Source of the DNA: Phycisphaerales bacterium UBA7812
GTDB lineage: Bacteria > Planctomycetota > Phycisphaerae > Phycisphaerales > UBA1924
DNA length: 8,297 nt
Direction: 5' to 3'
Assembly (NCBI GenBank): GCA_002480345.1
Contig: DLBY01000114.1
Coordinates: 5,938-14,234 of the forward strand
Shown: one piece after another, positions 1 to 6,359 of the stretch
Numbering within the stretch: position 1 is the stretch's first letter
How the letters are laid out: every line of letters starts with the position of its first letter
Notes under the pieces: model-generated
Told to the model about the DNA's origin: nothing
Seen by the model: only the letters and a program-made list of their open reading frames with translations
The model's database searches: none
Made by a program: the position numbers and the translations under genes

Positions 1-217
1 GAGCCGGTACTGGGCGCTGCGCACAATGTTCGAGACCGACTACGAGGGCGAGAGCAACATCGCGGACCCGGACCTGATGATGGTCGATCCCGCGAACCAC
101 GACGCGATGAGCGCGCCCACCCTCCGCGGGCGGTCGCTCCCGCGCGAGATGCTCGAGATCCTGTACGGCGGCGCCGCGGAGGCGACGATGCAGAAGTGGT
201 TCGATGACCACCGCTGA
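1..217 (+). CDS. C-terminal end of a probable amidohydrolase-family (Amidohydro_2-like) protein, 5' truncated by the window
   Basis: Only the last 71 codons are present; the frame enters at base 2 and ends with TGA at 215-217. The visible protein runs SRYWALRTMFETDYEGES, then SLPREMLEILYGGAAEATMQ near the end. An aromatic/acidic 'YW..FET..E' segment followed by 'G..LP.E.L..IY..NA...' is the usual C-terminal ending of TIM-barrel amidohydrolases of the Amidohydro_2 type, where the last helix packs under the barrel. The metal-binding histidines and aspartate would lie upstream and cannot be seen, so substrate and activity are unknown. The reading frame is real by codon use (third positions mostly G or C). 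It overlaps the next gene by 14 bases, which suggests cotranscription with the lipid kinase. The family call rests on pattern memory of a short tail and is moderate at best. Confidence 0.5.
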   Translation, partial: SRYWALRTMFETDYEGESNIADPDLMMVDPANHDAMSAPTLRGRSLPREMLEILYGGAAEATMQKWFDDHR

Positions 218-1184
218 GATGCGCGATCCCACAGAAAGCGGGCCTCCCTTCGAATGGGCGGGCACCCGCGTCGCGGTGCTCTGCAACGACGCGTCGGGGC
301 AGGGGAGCGACACAGCGGATCGGGCGCGACCCGTGCTCGACGCGCTGCGGGCGCACGGAGCCGAGGCACCCGACCTGGATGAGATCCCGCCCACGATCCC
401 CGAGCAGATGGACGCGGCTCTCGCCGGGGAGCCGAGCGTCGTGGTCGCGGTCGGCGGGGACGGGACGATCAACGCGGGGGCCCGGGTCGCGATCGACACC
501 GCCGCGGCGCTGCTCCTAGTCCCGGCGGGCACCATGAACCTGATCGCAAAGGATCTCGCGATCCCGCTCGGGATCGAACAGCAACTGCTCGATCTCGCCC
601 GGCTGCGTGCGTGCAGGATCGACTACGCGAGCGTGAACCGCGAGGTGTTCCTGCATTCGTCGGCGATCGGGTTCGTCCCGCACATGGCGGGCCTGCGTGA
701 GGACCTGCGCGCGAGCGAGAACGCCCTGGCATGGACCCGCAACGCGGGGCGCTTCCTGCGTGGGCTGTTCTCCGTCGCCCGCAGGCGGGTGCGCTTCCGC
801 ACCGACCGGGGTGAGGCGGAGCGCCGCACCCGCAGCGTGTTGGTCACCTGCAACCCCCTCGCGGACGCGGGGCTCGGGCGGCATCTGCGTGCGTCGCTCG
901 ACGGGGGCACGCTCGGGCTCTACGCGTCGTCGCACTCCGGGCCGCTGGCGAGCGTGCGGCTGTGCATGACCTTCGCGTCCGGCGCGTTCGCGCGGGACAC
1001 CGAAACGAACTGCGGCTCGTGCGGGTCCCTCGAGATCGAGACGGGGCGCCCCCGCGTCACGGTTTCCAACGACGGGGAGCTCGCGTCGCTCGGCGCGCCG
1101 CTGCGGTATCGCGTCCACCCATGCGAGCTCCGGGTGCTCGTCTCCCCCGAGGGCGCGGCGCGGATCCGGGGCGGGGCGGCGTGA
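204..1184 (+). CDS. Diacylglycerol/sphingoid-base-type lipid kinase (DAGK catalytic domain, YegS/LCB5-like)
   Basis: A 326-residue protein of the DAGK family, which transfers phosphate from ATP to a lipid hydroxyl (diacylglycerol, undecaprenol-like or sphingoid substrates). The nucleotide-binding signature VAVGGDGTIN is at residues 81-90, and the second family block VPAGTMNLIAKDL at 106-118. The C-terminal half ends in the typical NDGE (about 294-297), GAPL, then 'YRVHPCELRVLVSP' pattern, so both lobes of the fold are present. Length is normal for bacterial members. No membrane helix is obvious; these enzymes usually act at the inner face of the cytoplasmic membrane. The ATG at 204 lies inside the end of the preceding gene; an in-frame ATG at 219, just past that gene's stop, is an equally possible start. 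The stop shares its last base with the start of the phosphoesterase gene. The exact lipid substrate cannot be read from sequence. Confidence 0.85.
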   Translation: MTTAEMRDPTESGPPFEWAGTRVAVLCNDASGQGSDTADRARPVLDALRAHGAEAPDLDEIPPTIPEQMDAALAGEPSVVVAVGGDGTINAGARVAIDTAAALLLVPAGTMNLIAKDLAIPLGIEQQLLDLARLRACRIDYASVNREVFLHSSAIGFVPHMAGLREDLRASENALAWTRNAGRFLRGLFSVARRRVRFRTDRGEAERRTRSVLVTCNPLADAGLGRHLRASLDGGTLGLYASSHSGPLASVRLCMTFASGAFARDTETNCGSCGSLEIETGRPRVTVSNDGELASLGAPLRYRVHPCELRVLVSPEGAARIRGGAA

Positions 1185-1993
1185 TGCGCATCGTGCACTT
1201 TTCCGACATCCACATCGGATCACACGACGCGGGCCTGGTCGACGCGCTCGCGGACACGACCAACGCCTTGACTCCAGACCTCGTGATCGCGAGCGGCGAC
1301 TTCGCAATGGCGGCGCGACGCTGGGAACTGCGCGAGGCGGCGGCGCTGCTCGCGCGCCTCGACGCGCCGATCGTCGCGACCCCCGGGAACCACGACCTGC
1401 CGGTGTACGACCTTGTCTCCCGGTTCGTTCGCCCGCTCGCCCGGTATAACCGGTGGATCGAGCCGCTTTCCCAGCGGTCGTACACGGACGAGCGGATCGC
1501 GGTGCTGGGCCTGAATTCCGCGCGCGCGTTCAACCTCTCGCTGAACTGGTCGCACGGGCGGCTCGGTCGGGACCAGATCCGCGAAGCGGACCGGTTTTTC
1601 GAGGGCTGCGCGGATTGCGCCTTCCGGGCGCTGGTCGTGCACCACCCGTTCTTCGTGCCCGACGATCTCCCCGGCTTCCGTCGCATCGGACGAGGCGACG
1701 CGATGCTCCGCGTGCTCGCGGAGCGGCGCGTGCACGCGGTGTTCAGCGGGCACCTCCACAAGCGGGGCACCATCGGTCGCACGCTCGAGATCGGGGCGGG
1801 CCCGTGGACGGTGCACCTGCTCCAGGTGGGCAGCGCGACCTCGAGCCGGCAGCGGGAGGGCGACGGACCGGGCGGTAACGGCTTCAACCTGATCGAGATC
1901 GATCCGGGGGCCATGCGGGTCACGCCGTTCGCAGCGTCGGGCACAGGATTCGAGCGACGCGACGAGGAGGCGGAGCGGATCCCGCTGGGATGA
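1184..1993 (+). CDS. Calcineurin-like metallophosphoesterase (CpdA/Icc-like class III phosphodiesterase family)
   Basis: A 269-residue protein with all the dinuclear-metal motifs of the calcineurin-like phosphoesterase fold: DIH (D8, H10), GDF (D39), GNHD (68-71), VHHP (H152, H153) and GHLH (188-191). These coordinate two divalent metals and the attacking water that cleaves phosphomono- or diesters. The order and spacing match the CpdA/Icc cyclic-nucleotide phosphodiesterase group, but the family is broad and cAMP specificity is not established. No signal peptide is visible, so it is probably cytoplasmic. The start chosen is the ATG at 1184, which gives the canonical MRIVHFSDIH opening and overlaps the kinase stop by one base (TGATG); a GTG at 1181 is also in frame. 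The 1-base overlap implies translational coupling with the lipid kinase, so a shared phospholipid or phosphate-ester role is possible but is inference only. Confidence 0.88.
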   Translation: MRIVHFSDIHIGSHDAGLVDALADTTNALTPDLVIASGDFAMAARRWELREAAALLARLDAPIVATPGNHDLPVYDLVSRFVRPLARYNRWIEPLSQRSYTDERIAVLGLNSARAFNLSLNWSHGRLGRDQIREADRFFEGCADCAFRALVVHHPFFVPDDLPGFRRIGRGDAMLRVLAERRVHAVFSGHLHKRGTIGRTLEIGAGPWTVHLLQVGSATSSRQREGDGPGGNGFNLIEIDPGAMRVTPFAASGTGFERRDEEAERIPLG

Positions 1994-2067
1994 GCGGACG
2001 CTGTCGCGTTCCGATTCGCGGGCGGACCTCGGCGTGCAAAGCCGCGCGGGCTATTGCGGAGAGAAAG

Positions 2068-2158
2068 CGGAGCGGGAGGGATTCGAACCCTCGGTACAGG
2101 CCTTAACCCGTACAGCGGATTAGCAATCCGCCCCCTTCAGCCGCTCGGGCACCGCTCC
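2068..2158 (-). tRNA. tRNA-Ser, anticodon GCT (reads AGC/AGT)
   Basis: The minus strand folds as a 91-nt class II tRNA. The acceptor stem is GGAGCGG (2158-2152) paired with CCGCTCC (2075-2069), with discriminator G at 2068, as expected for serine. The anticodon arm is GCGGA-TTGCTAA-TCCGC with anticodon GCT at 2124-2122. A long variable arm precedes the T arm, which carries GGGTTCGAATCCC (2090-2078). CCA is not encoded: the trailer reads CTTT. It converges with the metallophosphoesterase gene, whose stop is about 75 bases to the left. That gap shows no other recognisable feature. Confidence 0.96.
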
Positions 2159-2187
2159 GGGGGCCCGGTCGATTCCGGGCAGGGGCA

Positions 2188-2217
2188 AGGATAGCCGGGT
2201 CTGGGCGGGCGATCCAA
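2188..2217 (-). promoter_or_regulatory. Candidate sigma-70-type promoter for tRNA-Ser(GCT)
   Basis: On the minus strand, TTGGAT (2217-2212) and TATCCT (2193-2188) are separated by 18 bases and lie about 29 bases upstream of the mature tRNA 5' end. TATCCT matches four of six positions of TATAAT; TTGGAT shares only the TTG of TTGACA. The hexamers sit in an otherwise very GC-rich, non-coding stretch. The position suits a short tRNA leader. No transcript evidence is available. Confidence 0.4.
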
Positions 2218-2230
2218 CGCCGCGGGGGGG

Positions 2231-2989
2231 TCAGGGAGCCGGTTTGCGATCCCCGGGGGCGGCCCTCCCGGGGGCAGGGGGCGGCTGGCCCTCAACGAAC
2301 ACGATCTCGCGGAGCATCCATCTCCAAGGGGTCAGCGGGTCGGCGTCCTCGGGCGGTTCGGGTTCGAGCGGGTCGATCTCGGCGATCCAGCCGTCAGGCA
2401 GGGCGACGATCTCGGCGTCGTCCCGCCGGCCGACACGGACGGAGCCCGGGGCGAGCTCGCTCGTGCCGATCTCGTCGCGCGACAGAAACACGCCGACACA
2501 CTCGATGTGTTCGTACCGTTCAAAGATCGGCCTGAGGTCGGCAGGCAACTGGTCGGCGAGGTCTGGCGGGAGCGGGGTCGTTGCCTCGGCGAGGCTCGCG
2601 TGGGGATCGCGGCCGATGAAGTCGAGCACGGCGCGGGCGGCGTCGGACTCGTCGAGGGACTCGGCGTGAGTGCTCGCTTCCGCAAACCGCGCCATTGTCG
2701 CTGCGCCGGCCCGCTCGGCCCGCACGCCGAGCCAGGCGACGAGGCCGACCAACGCGAGAAAACCCGCGGCCGCAACGATGAGGAACACAAGCACCGATCC
2801 GATCGGGGGCGAGCCTTTCAAGTAGGCCGCCACGAGGGCGATCGAGCCAAGGATCGTCCCGAGCACGACGAATCCGAGCATCGATCGGGCGACCTCGCGG
2901 AAGCCGGCGAGGAAGGCGGGGCGCTGACGGCCGGGTTGCCCGCCGCGCGTTCGATCTGATGCCGCTCGATTGGGATGTCGTGCGTTCAT
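2231..2989 (-). CDS. Hypothetical membrane protein with two N-terminal transmembrane helices, downstream of ftsY
   Basis: I do not recognise this 252-residue protein. Residues 1-35 are basic and polar. Two strongly hydrophobic segments follow at about 37-57 and 63-89, joined by a short 'KGSPP' turn, so it is probably a helical hairpin in the inner membrane with both ends in the cytoplasm. The remaining 160 residues are soluble, acidic and rich in proline near the end; the last 20 residues are low-complexity Pro/Ala/Gly. No catalytic or metal-binding motif stands out. The frame is supported by strong third-position GC. Start is the ATG at 2989, 28 bases after the ftsY stop, with only a weak AGG-like ribosome site. 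Position at the end of the ribH-nusB-ftsY operon suggests cotranscription, and a membrane protein next to the SRP receptor is suggestive, but no function can be assigned. Confidence 0.75.
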   Translation of the reverse strand: MNARHPNRAASDRTRGGQPGRQRPAFLAGFREVARSMLGFVVLGTILGSIALVAAYLKGSPPIGSVLVFLIVAAAGFLALVGLVAWLGVRAERAGAATMARFAEASTHAESLDESDAARAVLDFIGRDPHASLAEATTPLPPDLADQLPADLRPIFERYEHIECVGVFLSRDEIGTSELAPGSVRVGRRDDAEIVALPDGWIAEIDPLEPEPPEDADPLTPWRWMLREIVFVEGQPPPAPGRAAPGDRKPAP

Positions 2990-3017
2990 GCGATGCGTGC
3001 CTGCGTACGGGGTCGGC

Positions 3018-3941
3018 TCATACCGCGAACATCGCCTCGACGAACCGCTCCGGGTCGAAGGGCACGATGTCGTCGGGCGTCTCCCCCACCCCCACGAACT
3101 TGACGGGGATGTCGGTCGCCTCGCGGATCGCGACCACGATCCCGCCCTTCGCGGTGCCGTCGAGTTTGGCGAGGAAGATCCCCGTCACCCCCGCGGCCTG
3201 CGCGAACTCTTCCGCCTGCCGCAACGCGTTCTGACCCGCGGTCGCGTCGAGGACCAGCAGCGTCTCGTGGGGCGCGCCCTCGATCTGCTTGCCCGCGACC
3301 GAGCGGATCTTGCTGAGCTGGCGCATCAGCGGGTCCTGCGTGTGCAGACGCCCAGCGGTGTCGAGGATCAGGACATCCACGCCCCGGCTCTTCGCGGCGC
3401 TGCACGCGTCGAACGCGACCGCCGCGGGGTCGCCCCCCTGCTGCCCCTTGACGACCTCAACGCCGAGGCGCTCCGCCCAGATCTCGAGTTGGCGGACGGC
3501 CCCGGCGCGGAAAGTGTCGCACGCGCCGAGCAGCACGGTCTTGCCCTCCCGGCGGAGCTGGCCGCACAGTTTGGCGATGCTGGTGGTCTTTCCGGCGCCG
3601 TTCACCCCGGTGACGAGGATCACCGTGGGCCCGGAATCCGCGAGGTGCAGTTCCCGGTCCGCCTGGGGCCATCGGGTCTTGAGCTCGCCCTTGAGGTACT
3701 CGAGGACATCCTCGCCCCTGGTGAGCTTGCCCGCCTTGTAGTCGGCGCGGATCGACTTGATGAGGACCTGCGTCGTGCGCACACCCACATCCGCCTGGAT
3801 CAGCGCCCGCTCGAGCTCATCGATCAGCGCGTCGTCGAGCGTGCGACCGCTCAGCAGCGTGCGAAGCCCGCCCACGAACGACTCGCGCGTCCGATCGAGG
3901 CCTTTCTTGAGTCTGGAAACAACCGACTTGAATAGGCCCAC
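3018..3941 (-). CDS. ftsY: Signal recognition particle receptor FtsY (SRP GTPase)
   Basis: A 307-residue SRP-family GTPase that docks ribosome-nascent chain-SRP complexes at the membrane for cotranslational insertion. The N-terminal helical N domain is at about 1-95. The NG GTPase domain follows: G1 GVNGAGKTT (112-120), DTFRAGAVRQLEIW (142-155), G3 DTAGRLHT (194-201), and KLDGTAKGG (259-267) with the KLD guanine-specificity element. FVGVGE (283-288) and the closing 'DD..PFD...FV' block are typical of FtsY rather than Ffh, and there is no Met-rich M domain. The acidic A domain of E. coli FtsY is missing, giving a short form like those of many other phyla; the basic amphipathic N-terminus (MGLFKSVVSRLKKGL) probably binds lipid. 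The start is GTG (3941-3939) with a good GGGAG site eight bases upstream. It begins three bases after the nusB stop, in the same frame. Confidence 0.96.
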   Translation of the reverse strand: MGLFKSVVSRLKKGLDRTRESFVGGLRTLLSGRTLDDALIDELERALIQADVGVRTTQVLIKSIRADYKAGKLTRGEDVLEYLKGELKTRWPQADRELHLADSGPTVILVTGVNGAGKTTSIAKLCGQLRREGKTVLLGACDTFRAGAVRQLEIWAERLGVEVVKGQQGGDPAAVAFDACSAAKSRGVDVLILDTAGRLHTQDPLMRQLSKIRSVAGKQIEGAPHETLLVLDATAGQNALRQAEEFAQAAGVTGIFLAKLDGTAKGGIVVAIREATDIPVKFVGVGETPDDIVPFDPERFVEAMFAV

Positions 3942-3944
3942 GCG

Positions 3945-4523
3945 TCAGTCTCCCGGGTTCCGCATCGTCTCGGGGCCGGCCCGGTCGCCCGCGAGATCAA
4001 GTGGGGTCGCCTCGGCGTGCACGCCCTCGTCGGGCGCGGGGATCGGGTCGGCGGGCGCGAGCACCCTTTTGAGGATCTTCCCGAGCAGACCGTTGATGAA
4101 CGCGGGGGATTTCTCCGTGCTGAACGCCCGCGCGAGCTCGACCGCTTCGTTCACCGCGACCTTGGGCGGCGTGCGCCCGCTGACCATCTCGAAATGCGCC
4201 AGACGCAGAATCGCGCGGTCGATCGCCGCCATGCGGCGCGGGGGCCAATCCGGCGCGAGCGCCTCGAGTTCCTCGTCCGCGACGCCGCTCGCGTCCATCG
4301 CGTCCTGCGCCAACTCAAAGGCGCGGCGCTCGTCGCGATCGTTGAAAGGCTCGTCCGGCGTGACGAACAGCCCGCCCTCGTCGTCGGCGAGCTCCTCATC
4401 AACGCTGTGACGCACCGTTTCCCCGAGCGCCTCGCGGATCTGCTCGCGGTCATCAGCCGGCCGCGCGTCGAGTTGGTAGAGCGCCACCAGCGCGAGGCGG
4501 CGGATATCCGAAGGGGTTGCCAT
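3945..4523 (-). CDS. nusB: Transcription antitermination factor NusB
   Basis: A 192-residue NusB-family all-helical RNA-binding protein. With NusE (S10) it binds boxA RNA and supports processive transcription of rRNA operons. The N-terminal helix (IRRLALVALYQLDA, about 8-21) and the diagnostic C-terminal part are clear: 'RMAAIDRAILRLAHFEM' followed by PKVAVNEAVELARAFST and 'FINGLLGKILKRV'. About 35 residues after the core (from the APADP segment on) are an acidic, proline-containing extension not found in the roughly 140-residue E. coli protein. An acidic insert lies between helices near residues 40-65 (EELADDEGG region). Start is the ATG at 4523; a GGGAG about ten bases upstream lies inside the end of ribH. 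It follows the ribH stop by three bases, a ribH-nusB order common in bacteria. Confidence 0.93.
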   Translation of the reverse strand: MATPSDIRRLALVALYQLDARPADDREQIREALGETVRHSVDEELADDEGGLFVTPDEPFNDRDERRAFELAQDAMDASGVADEELEALAPDWPPRRMAAIDRAILRLAHFEMVSGRTPPKVAVNEAVELARAFSTEKSPAFINGLLGKILKRVLAPADPIPAPDEGVHAEATPLDLAGDRAGPETMRNPGD

Positions 4524-4526
4524 CAG

Positions 4527-5093
4527 TCAGATGCTCCCGGCCGTCGCGCCCGGCGCGGCCTTATCGGTCGGGTTGGTCGAGAGTGAGAACCGCGCGGGCA
4601 CGCCGTCCGCGGCCGCGTCGTACAGGCGCCGCATCCCGTCGATCGCGTCGAGCAACGCGTCCATTGCCTCGGCACCCTTGTTGCCCTTCGCGCCGCCCGC
4701 ACGCGCGGCGGCCTGCTCGGGGGTGTTCGCGGTGATGACCCCGAACGCGACCGGGATCCCGGTCTGGGTGGTCAGCGCTGCGAGCCCGTTCGCGACCGCC
4801 TGGGAGATGTACCGGTCGTGGTCGGTCTCCCCTCGGATCACGCACCCGAGCGCGACGACCCCGTCGTAGGCGCCGCTCTCGATCGCGGCGGTCGCGAGCG
4901 CGACGAGTTCGAACGCCCCCGGCGCGTCGACAACGCCCAGCGAGTCCGCCGTGGCCCGCCCGAAACGGGCGGTGTAGGCGTCGATCGCGGCCTGCCGCAT
5001 GGGACCGGTGACCGAATCGTTGTAGCGGCTCGCGAGAACGCAGACCCTCGGGGGGACCTGCTCGATTTCATTGGAAGTCGGCGCGGTGTCCAT
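4527..5093 (-). CDS. ribH: 6,7-dimethyl-8-ribityllumazine synthase (riboflavin synthase beta subunit)
   Basis: A 188-residue lumazine synthase, catalysing condensation of 5-amino-6-ribitylaminouracil with 3,4-dihydroxy-2-butanone 4-phosphate, the penultimate step of riboflavin synthesis. Family blocks appear in order: 'ASRYNDSVT' (21-29, where many members have RFN), DAPGAFELV (56-64), GCVIRGETDHDRYI (83-96) with the catalytic-type histidine H92, GVITANTPEQA (118-128), and 'GGAKGNKGAEAM' (133-144). It should assemble into pentamers or larger shells in the cytoplasm. The start chosen is the ATG at 5093, which gives a normal-length N-terminus; the open frame continues upstream to 5474 but that part overlaps the divergent UbiA-family gene and has no homology. 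A C-terminal tail after about residue 165 exceeds the core. First gene of the minus-strand operon with nusB and ftsY. Confidence 0.95.
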   Translation of the reverse strand: MDTAPTSNEIEQVPPRVCVLASRYNDSVTGPMRQAAIDAYTARFGRATADSLGVVDAPGAFELVALATAAIESGAYDGVVALGCVIRGETDHDRYISQAVANGLAALTTQTGIPVAFGVITANTPEQAAARAGGAKGNKGAEAMDALLDAIDGMRRLYDAAADGVPARFSLSTNPTDKAAPGATAGSI

Positions 5094-5174
5094 GAGCGAG
5101 CGATCGTAGGGTTGCGGGGACTTCCCGGTCTTCTTCCGACCCGGATCTGATCCCCGATCACGACGAGAGACCCG
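5094..5174. promoter_or_regulatory. Divergent promoter region between ribH and the UbiA-family gene
   Basis: These 81 bases must hold the start signals of both the minus-strand ribH operon and the plus-strand prenyltransferase gene. A TACGAT on the minus strand (5108-5103) is a candidate -10 for ribH. It ends nine bases before the ATG and ribH has no Shine-Dalgarno, so the transcript could be leaderless or nearly so. An inverted repeat TGATC-CCC-GATCA (5148-5160) lies just upstream of the UbiA-family start and could be an operator, or chance in this GATC-rich DNA. GAGAG at 5165-5169 is a weak ribosome site for the plus-strand gene. No flavin riboswitch-like structure was seen. Confidence 0.35.
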
Positions 5175-6218
5175 ATGACCGCGCTCACCACCAATCTCGC
5201 CCGGATCGCGCCGGTGCTCCGTCTGACGCGGGTCAGTTCCGCCTTCGCGGCGATCGCGAATGTCTGGCTCGTCATCCTCTGGACCCGAGCCTCGGAAGAA
5301 GAACTCGGCGTCGTCCGCGCCGCGGGGCGTGCGTTCGGCCCGCTCTGGATCGACCTCGTCGCGGGGGCCGCGGGGGCCGCGGGCCTCTACGCGTTCGGTG
5401 CGTGCGTCAACGATGTGATGGACACGACGCGCGATCGGGCGTTGCGCCGCGACCGCCCGATCGCGGCGGGGCAAGTCTCCCCGTCCGCCGCGGTGCTCGT
5501 CGCGGCGTCATCGCTCATCGTCGCGACGCTGGGCGCCGTCTGGTTCGGGCAGGCCGCGATGGTGCTGACCTGCCTGCTCGCGCTCGCGATTCTCGCGTTC
5601 AACACGCTGGGCAAGTTCATCCCCGGGGTTGGGCTCGTGCTGCTCGCGCTGATCTACGCGGGGCACATGATCGTCCCGAATGTGCACCTCCGCTTCCTCT
5701 GGCCCGTCTGGCTCGTGATGACGCACGCGTTGCTCGTCAGCGGGATCGCCCACGCCGCGAGCCGGCACCCGCCCCCGCTAACCCCCCGGGCGGTGTTCGC
5801 CGCGATCCTGGGATGGGTCTTCTGGTCGTCGGTGATCGCGGGCCTCGCCGCGAGCCGATCGGGCGATCTCGCGCCCGCCGAACCCGACGACGCGGCCCGC
5901 GGGTTCAGCATCGGCGCACTCTGGCCCGACTGGGTCGGGCCGGGCGGCGCGATCACCGTCAGCGTCCTCGCGGCGGTCTTCCTCATCGTCGTCATCCGAC
6001 GCGTCCGCACCCTCGGATGGGGCCCCAGAGCAGCGGAGAAAATCAACCGGTACGGCTCGCTCTGGCTCCCGATCTACGCCTGCGGCTGGCTCTTCGGCGC
6101 AGGACACGGATCCGAGGGCCTGATCATGCTGGGGCTCGCGGTCGCGGGTGTGCTCGGGATGAGCGCGCTCCGCGAGGTCTACGCCGCGGTGGAGCACCCG
6201 ATCGGCTACCGCCGCTGA
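5175..6218 (+). CDS. UbiA-family membrane prenyltransferase, second Asp-rich motif not recognisable
   Basis: A 347-residue polytopic membrane protein with about eight or nine hydrophobic segments. The first UbiA Asp-rich motif is intact: N79-D80-V-M-D83-T-T-R-D87, followed by RPIAAG (94-99). This motif binds the Mg2+-diphosphate of a polyprenyl donor, and the family transfers prenyl groups to aromatic or other acceptors for quinones, hemes, chlorophylls or lipids. A later 'FNTLGKFIPGVGLVLLALIY' stretch (142-161) matches the family's middle helices. The second DxxxD motif, expected after the next helices, is replaced by 'GIAHAASRHPPPLTPR' (190-205), with no aspartates. An acidic, charged loop at about 228-256 and the segment at 38-55 lengthen it beyond the usual 280-300 residues. 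The ATG at 5175 was chosen because the first hydrophobic segment follows soon after. It stands alone, divergent from ribH and convergent with tRNA-Ser(TGA). The acceptor is unknown. Confidence 0.82.
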   Translation: MTALTTNLARIAPVLRLTRVSSAFAAIANVWLVILWTRASEEELGVVRAAGRAFGPLWIDLVAGAAGAAGLYAFGACVNDVMDTTRDRALRRDRPIAAGQVSPSAAVLVAASSLIVATLGAVWFGQAAMVLTCLLALAILAFNTLGKFIPGVGLVLLALIYAGHMIVPNVHLRFLWPVWLVMTHALLVSGIAHAASRHPPPLTPRAVFAAILGWVFWSSVIAGLAASRSGDLAPAEPDDAARGFSIGALWPDWVGPGGAITVSVLAAVFLIVVIRRVRTLGWGPRAAEKINRYGSLWLPIYACGWLFGAGHGSEGLIMLGLAVAGVLGMSALREVYAAVEHPIGYRR

Positions 6219-6235
6219 GCGTTCCCGGTCTCAAA

Positions 6236-6320
6236 CGGTGCGAGGGGGATTCGAACCCCCGAGACCCGAAGGTCTACCGGTTTTCAAGACCGGCGCATTC
6301 AACCGCTCTGCCATCGCACC
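6236..6320 (-). tRNA. tRNA-Ser, anticodon TGA (reads TCA and other TCN)
   Basis: The minus strand folds as an 85-nt class II tRNA. The acceptor stem is GGTGCGA (6320-6314) with TCGCACC (6243-6237) and discriminator G at 6236. The anticodon arm is CCGGT-CTTGAAA-ACCGG with anticodon TGA at 6286-6284. The long variable arm contains GACC-TTCG-GGTC, and the T arm carries GGGTTCGAATCCC. CCA is not encoded; the trailer begins TTTGAG. It lies tail to tail with the UbiA-family gene, 17 bases from that gene's stop codon. Confidence 0.96.
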
Positions 6321-6325
6321 AATCC

Positions 6326-6344
6326 GGGGCGCGGCACGCGCCCC
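6326..6344. repeat. Perfect 7-bp inverted repeat in the tRNA-Ser(TGA) leader
   Basis: GGGGCGC (6326-6332) and GCGCCCC (6338-6344) are exact reverse complements around a five-base GGCAC loop. It lies five bases upstream of the mature tRNA 5' end, inside the presumed precursor leader. No T-run follows on either strand, so it does not look like an intrinsic terminator. It might shape precursor processing, or be chance in GC-rich sequence. Confidence 0.6.
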
Positions 6345-6353
6345 TCCGGTCGA

Positions 6354-6359
6354 AGAATA
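6354..6359 (-). promoter_or_regulatory. Candidate -10 element for tRNA-Ser(TGA)
   Basis: TATTCT on the minus strand matches four of six positions of TATAAT and resembles the TATCCT proposed for the other serine tRNA. It lies 33 bases upstream of the mature 5' end. No convincing -35 is present at 16-18 bases spacing. The element falls within the still-open frame beyond the broken exported-protein gene, so the tRNA may also be read from upstream. Confidence 0.3.

Noticed and set aside
516..1307. A 263-codon minus-strand frame opposite the lipid kinase
   Set aside because: Antisense shadow rich in Arg; the plus-strand frame has unambiguous kinase motifs.
2970..3935. A 321-codon plus-strand frame opposite ftsY
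   Set aside because: Mirror of the ftsY frame with no domain; ftsY has all GTPase motifs.
5094..5474. N-terminal extension of lumazine synthase back to 5474
   Set aside because: The extra residues are charged, low-complexity sequence antisense to the UbiA-family gene. The family start at 5093 gives the expected N-terminus.
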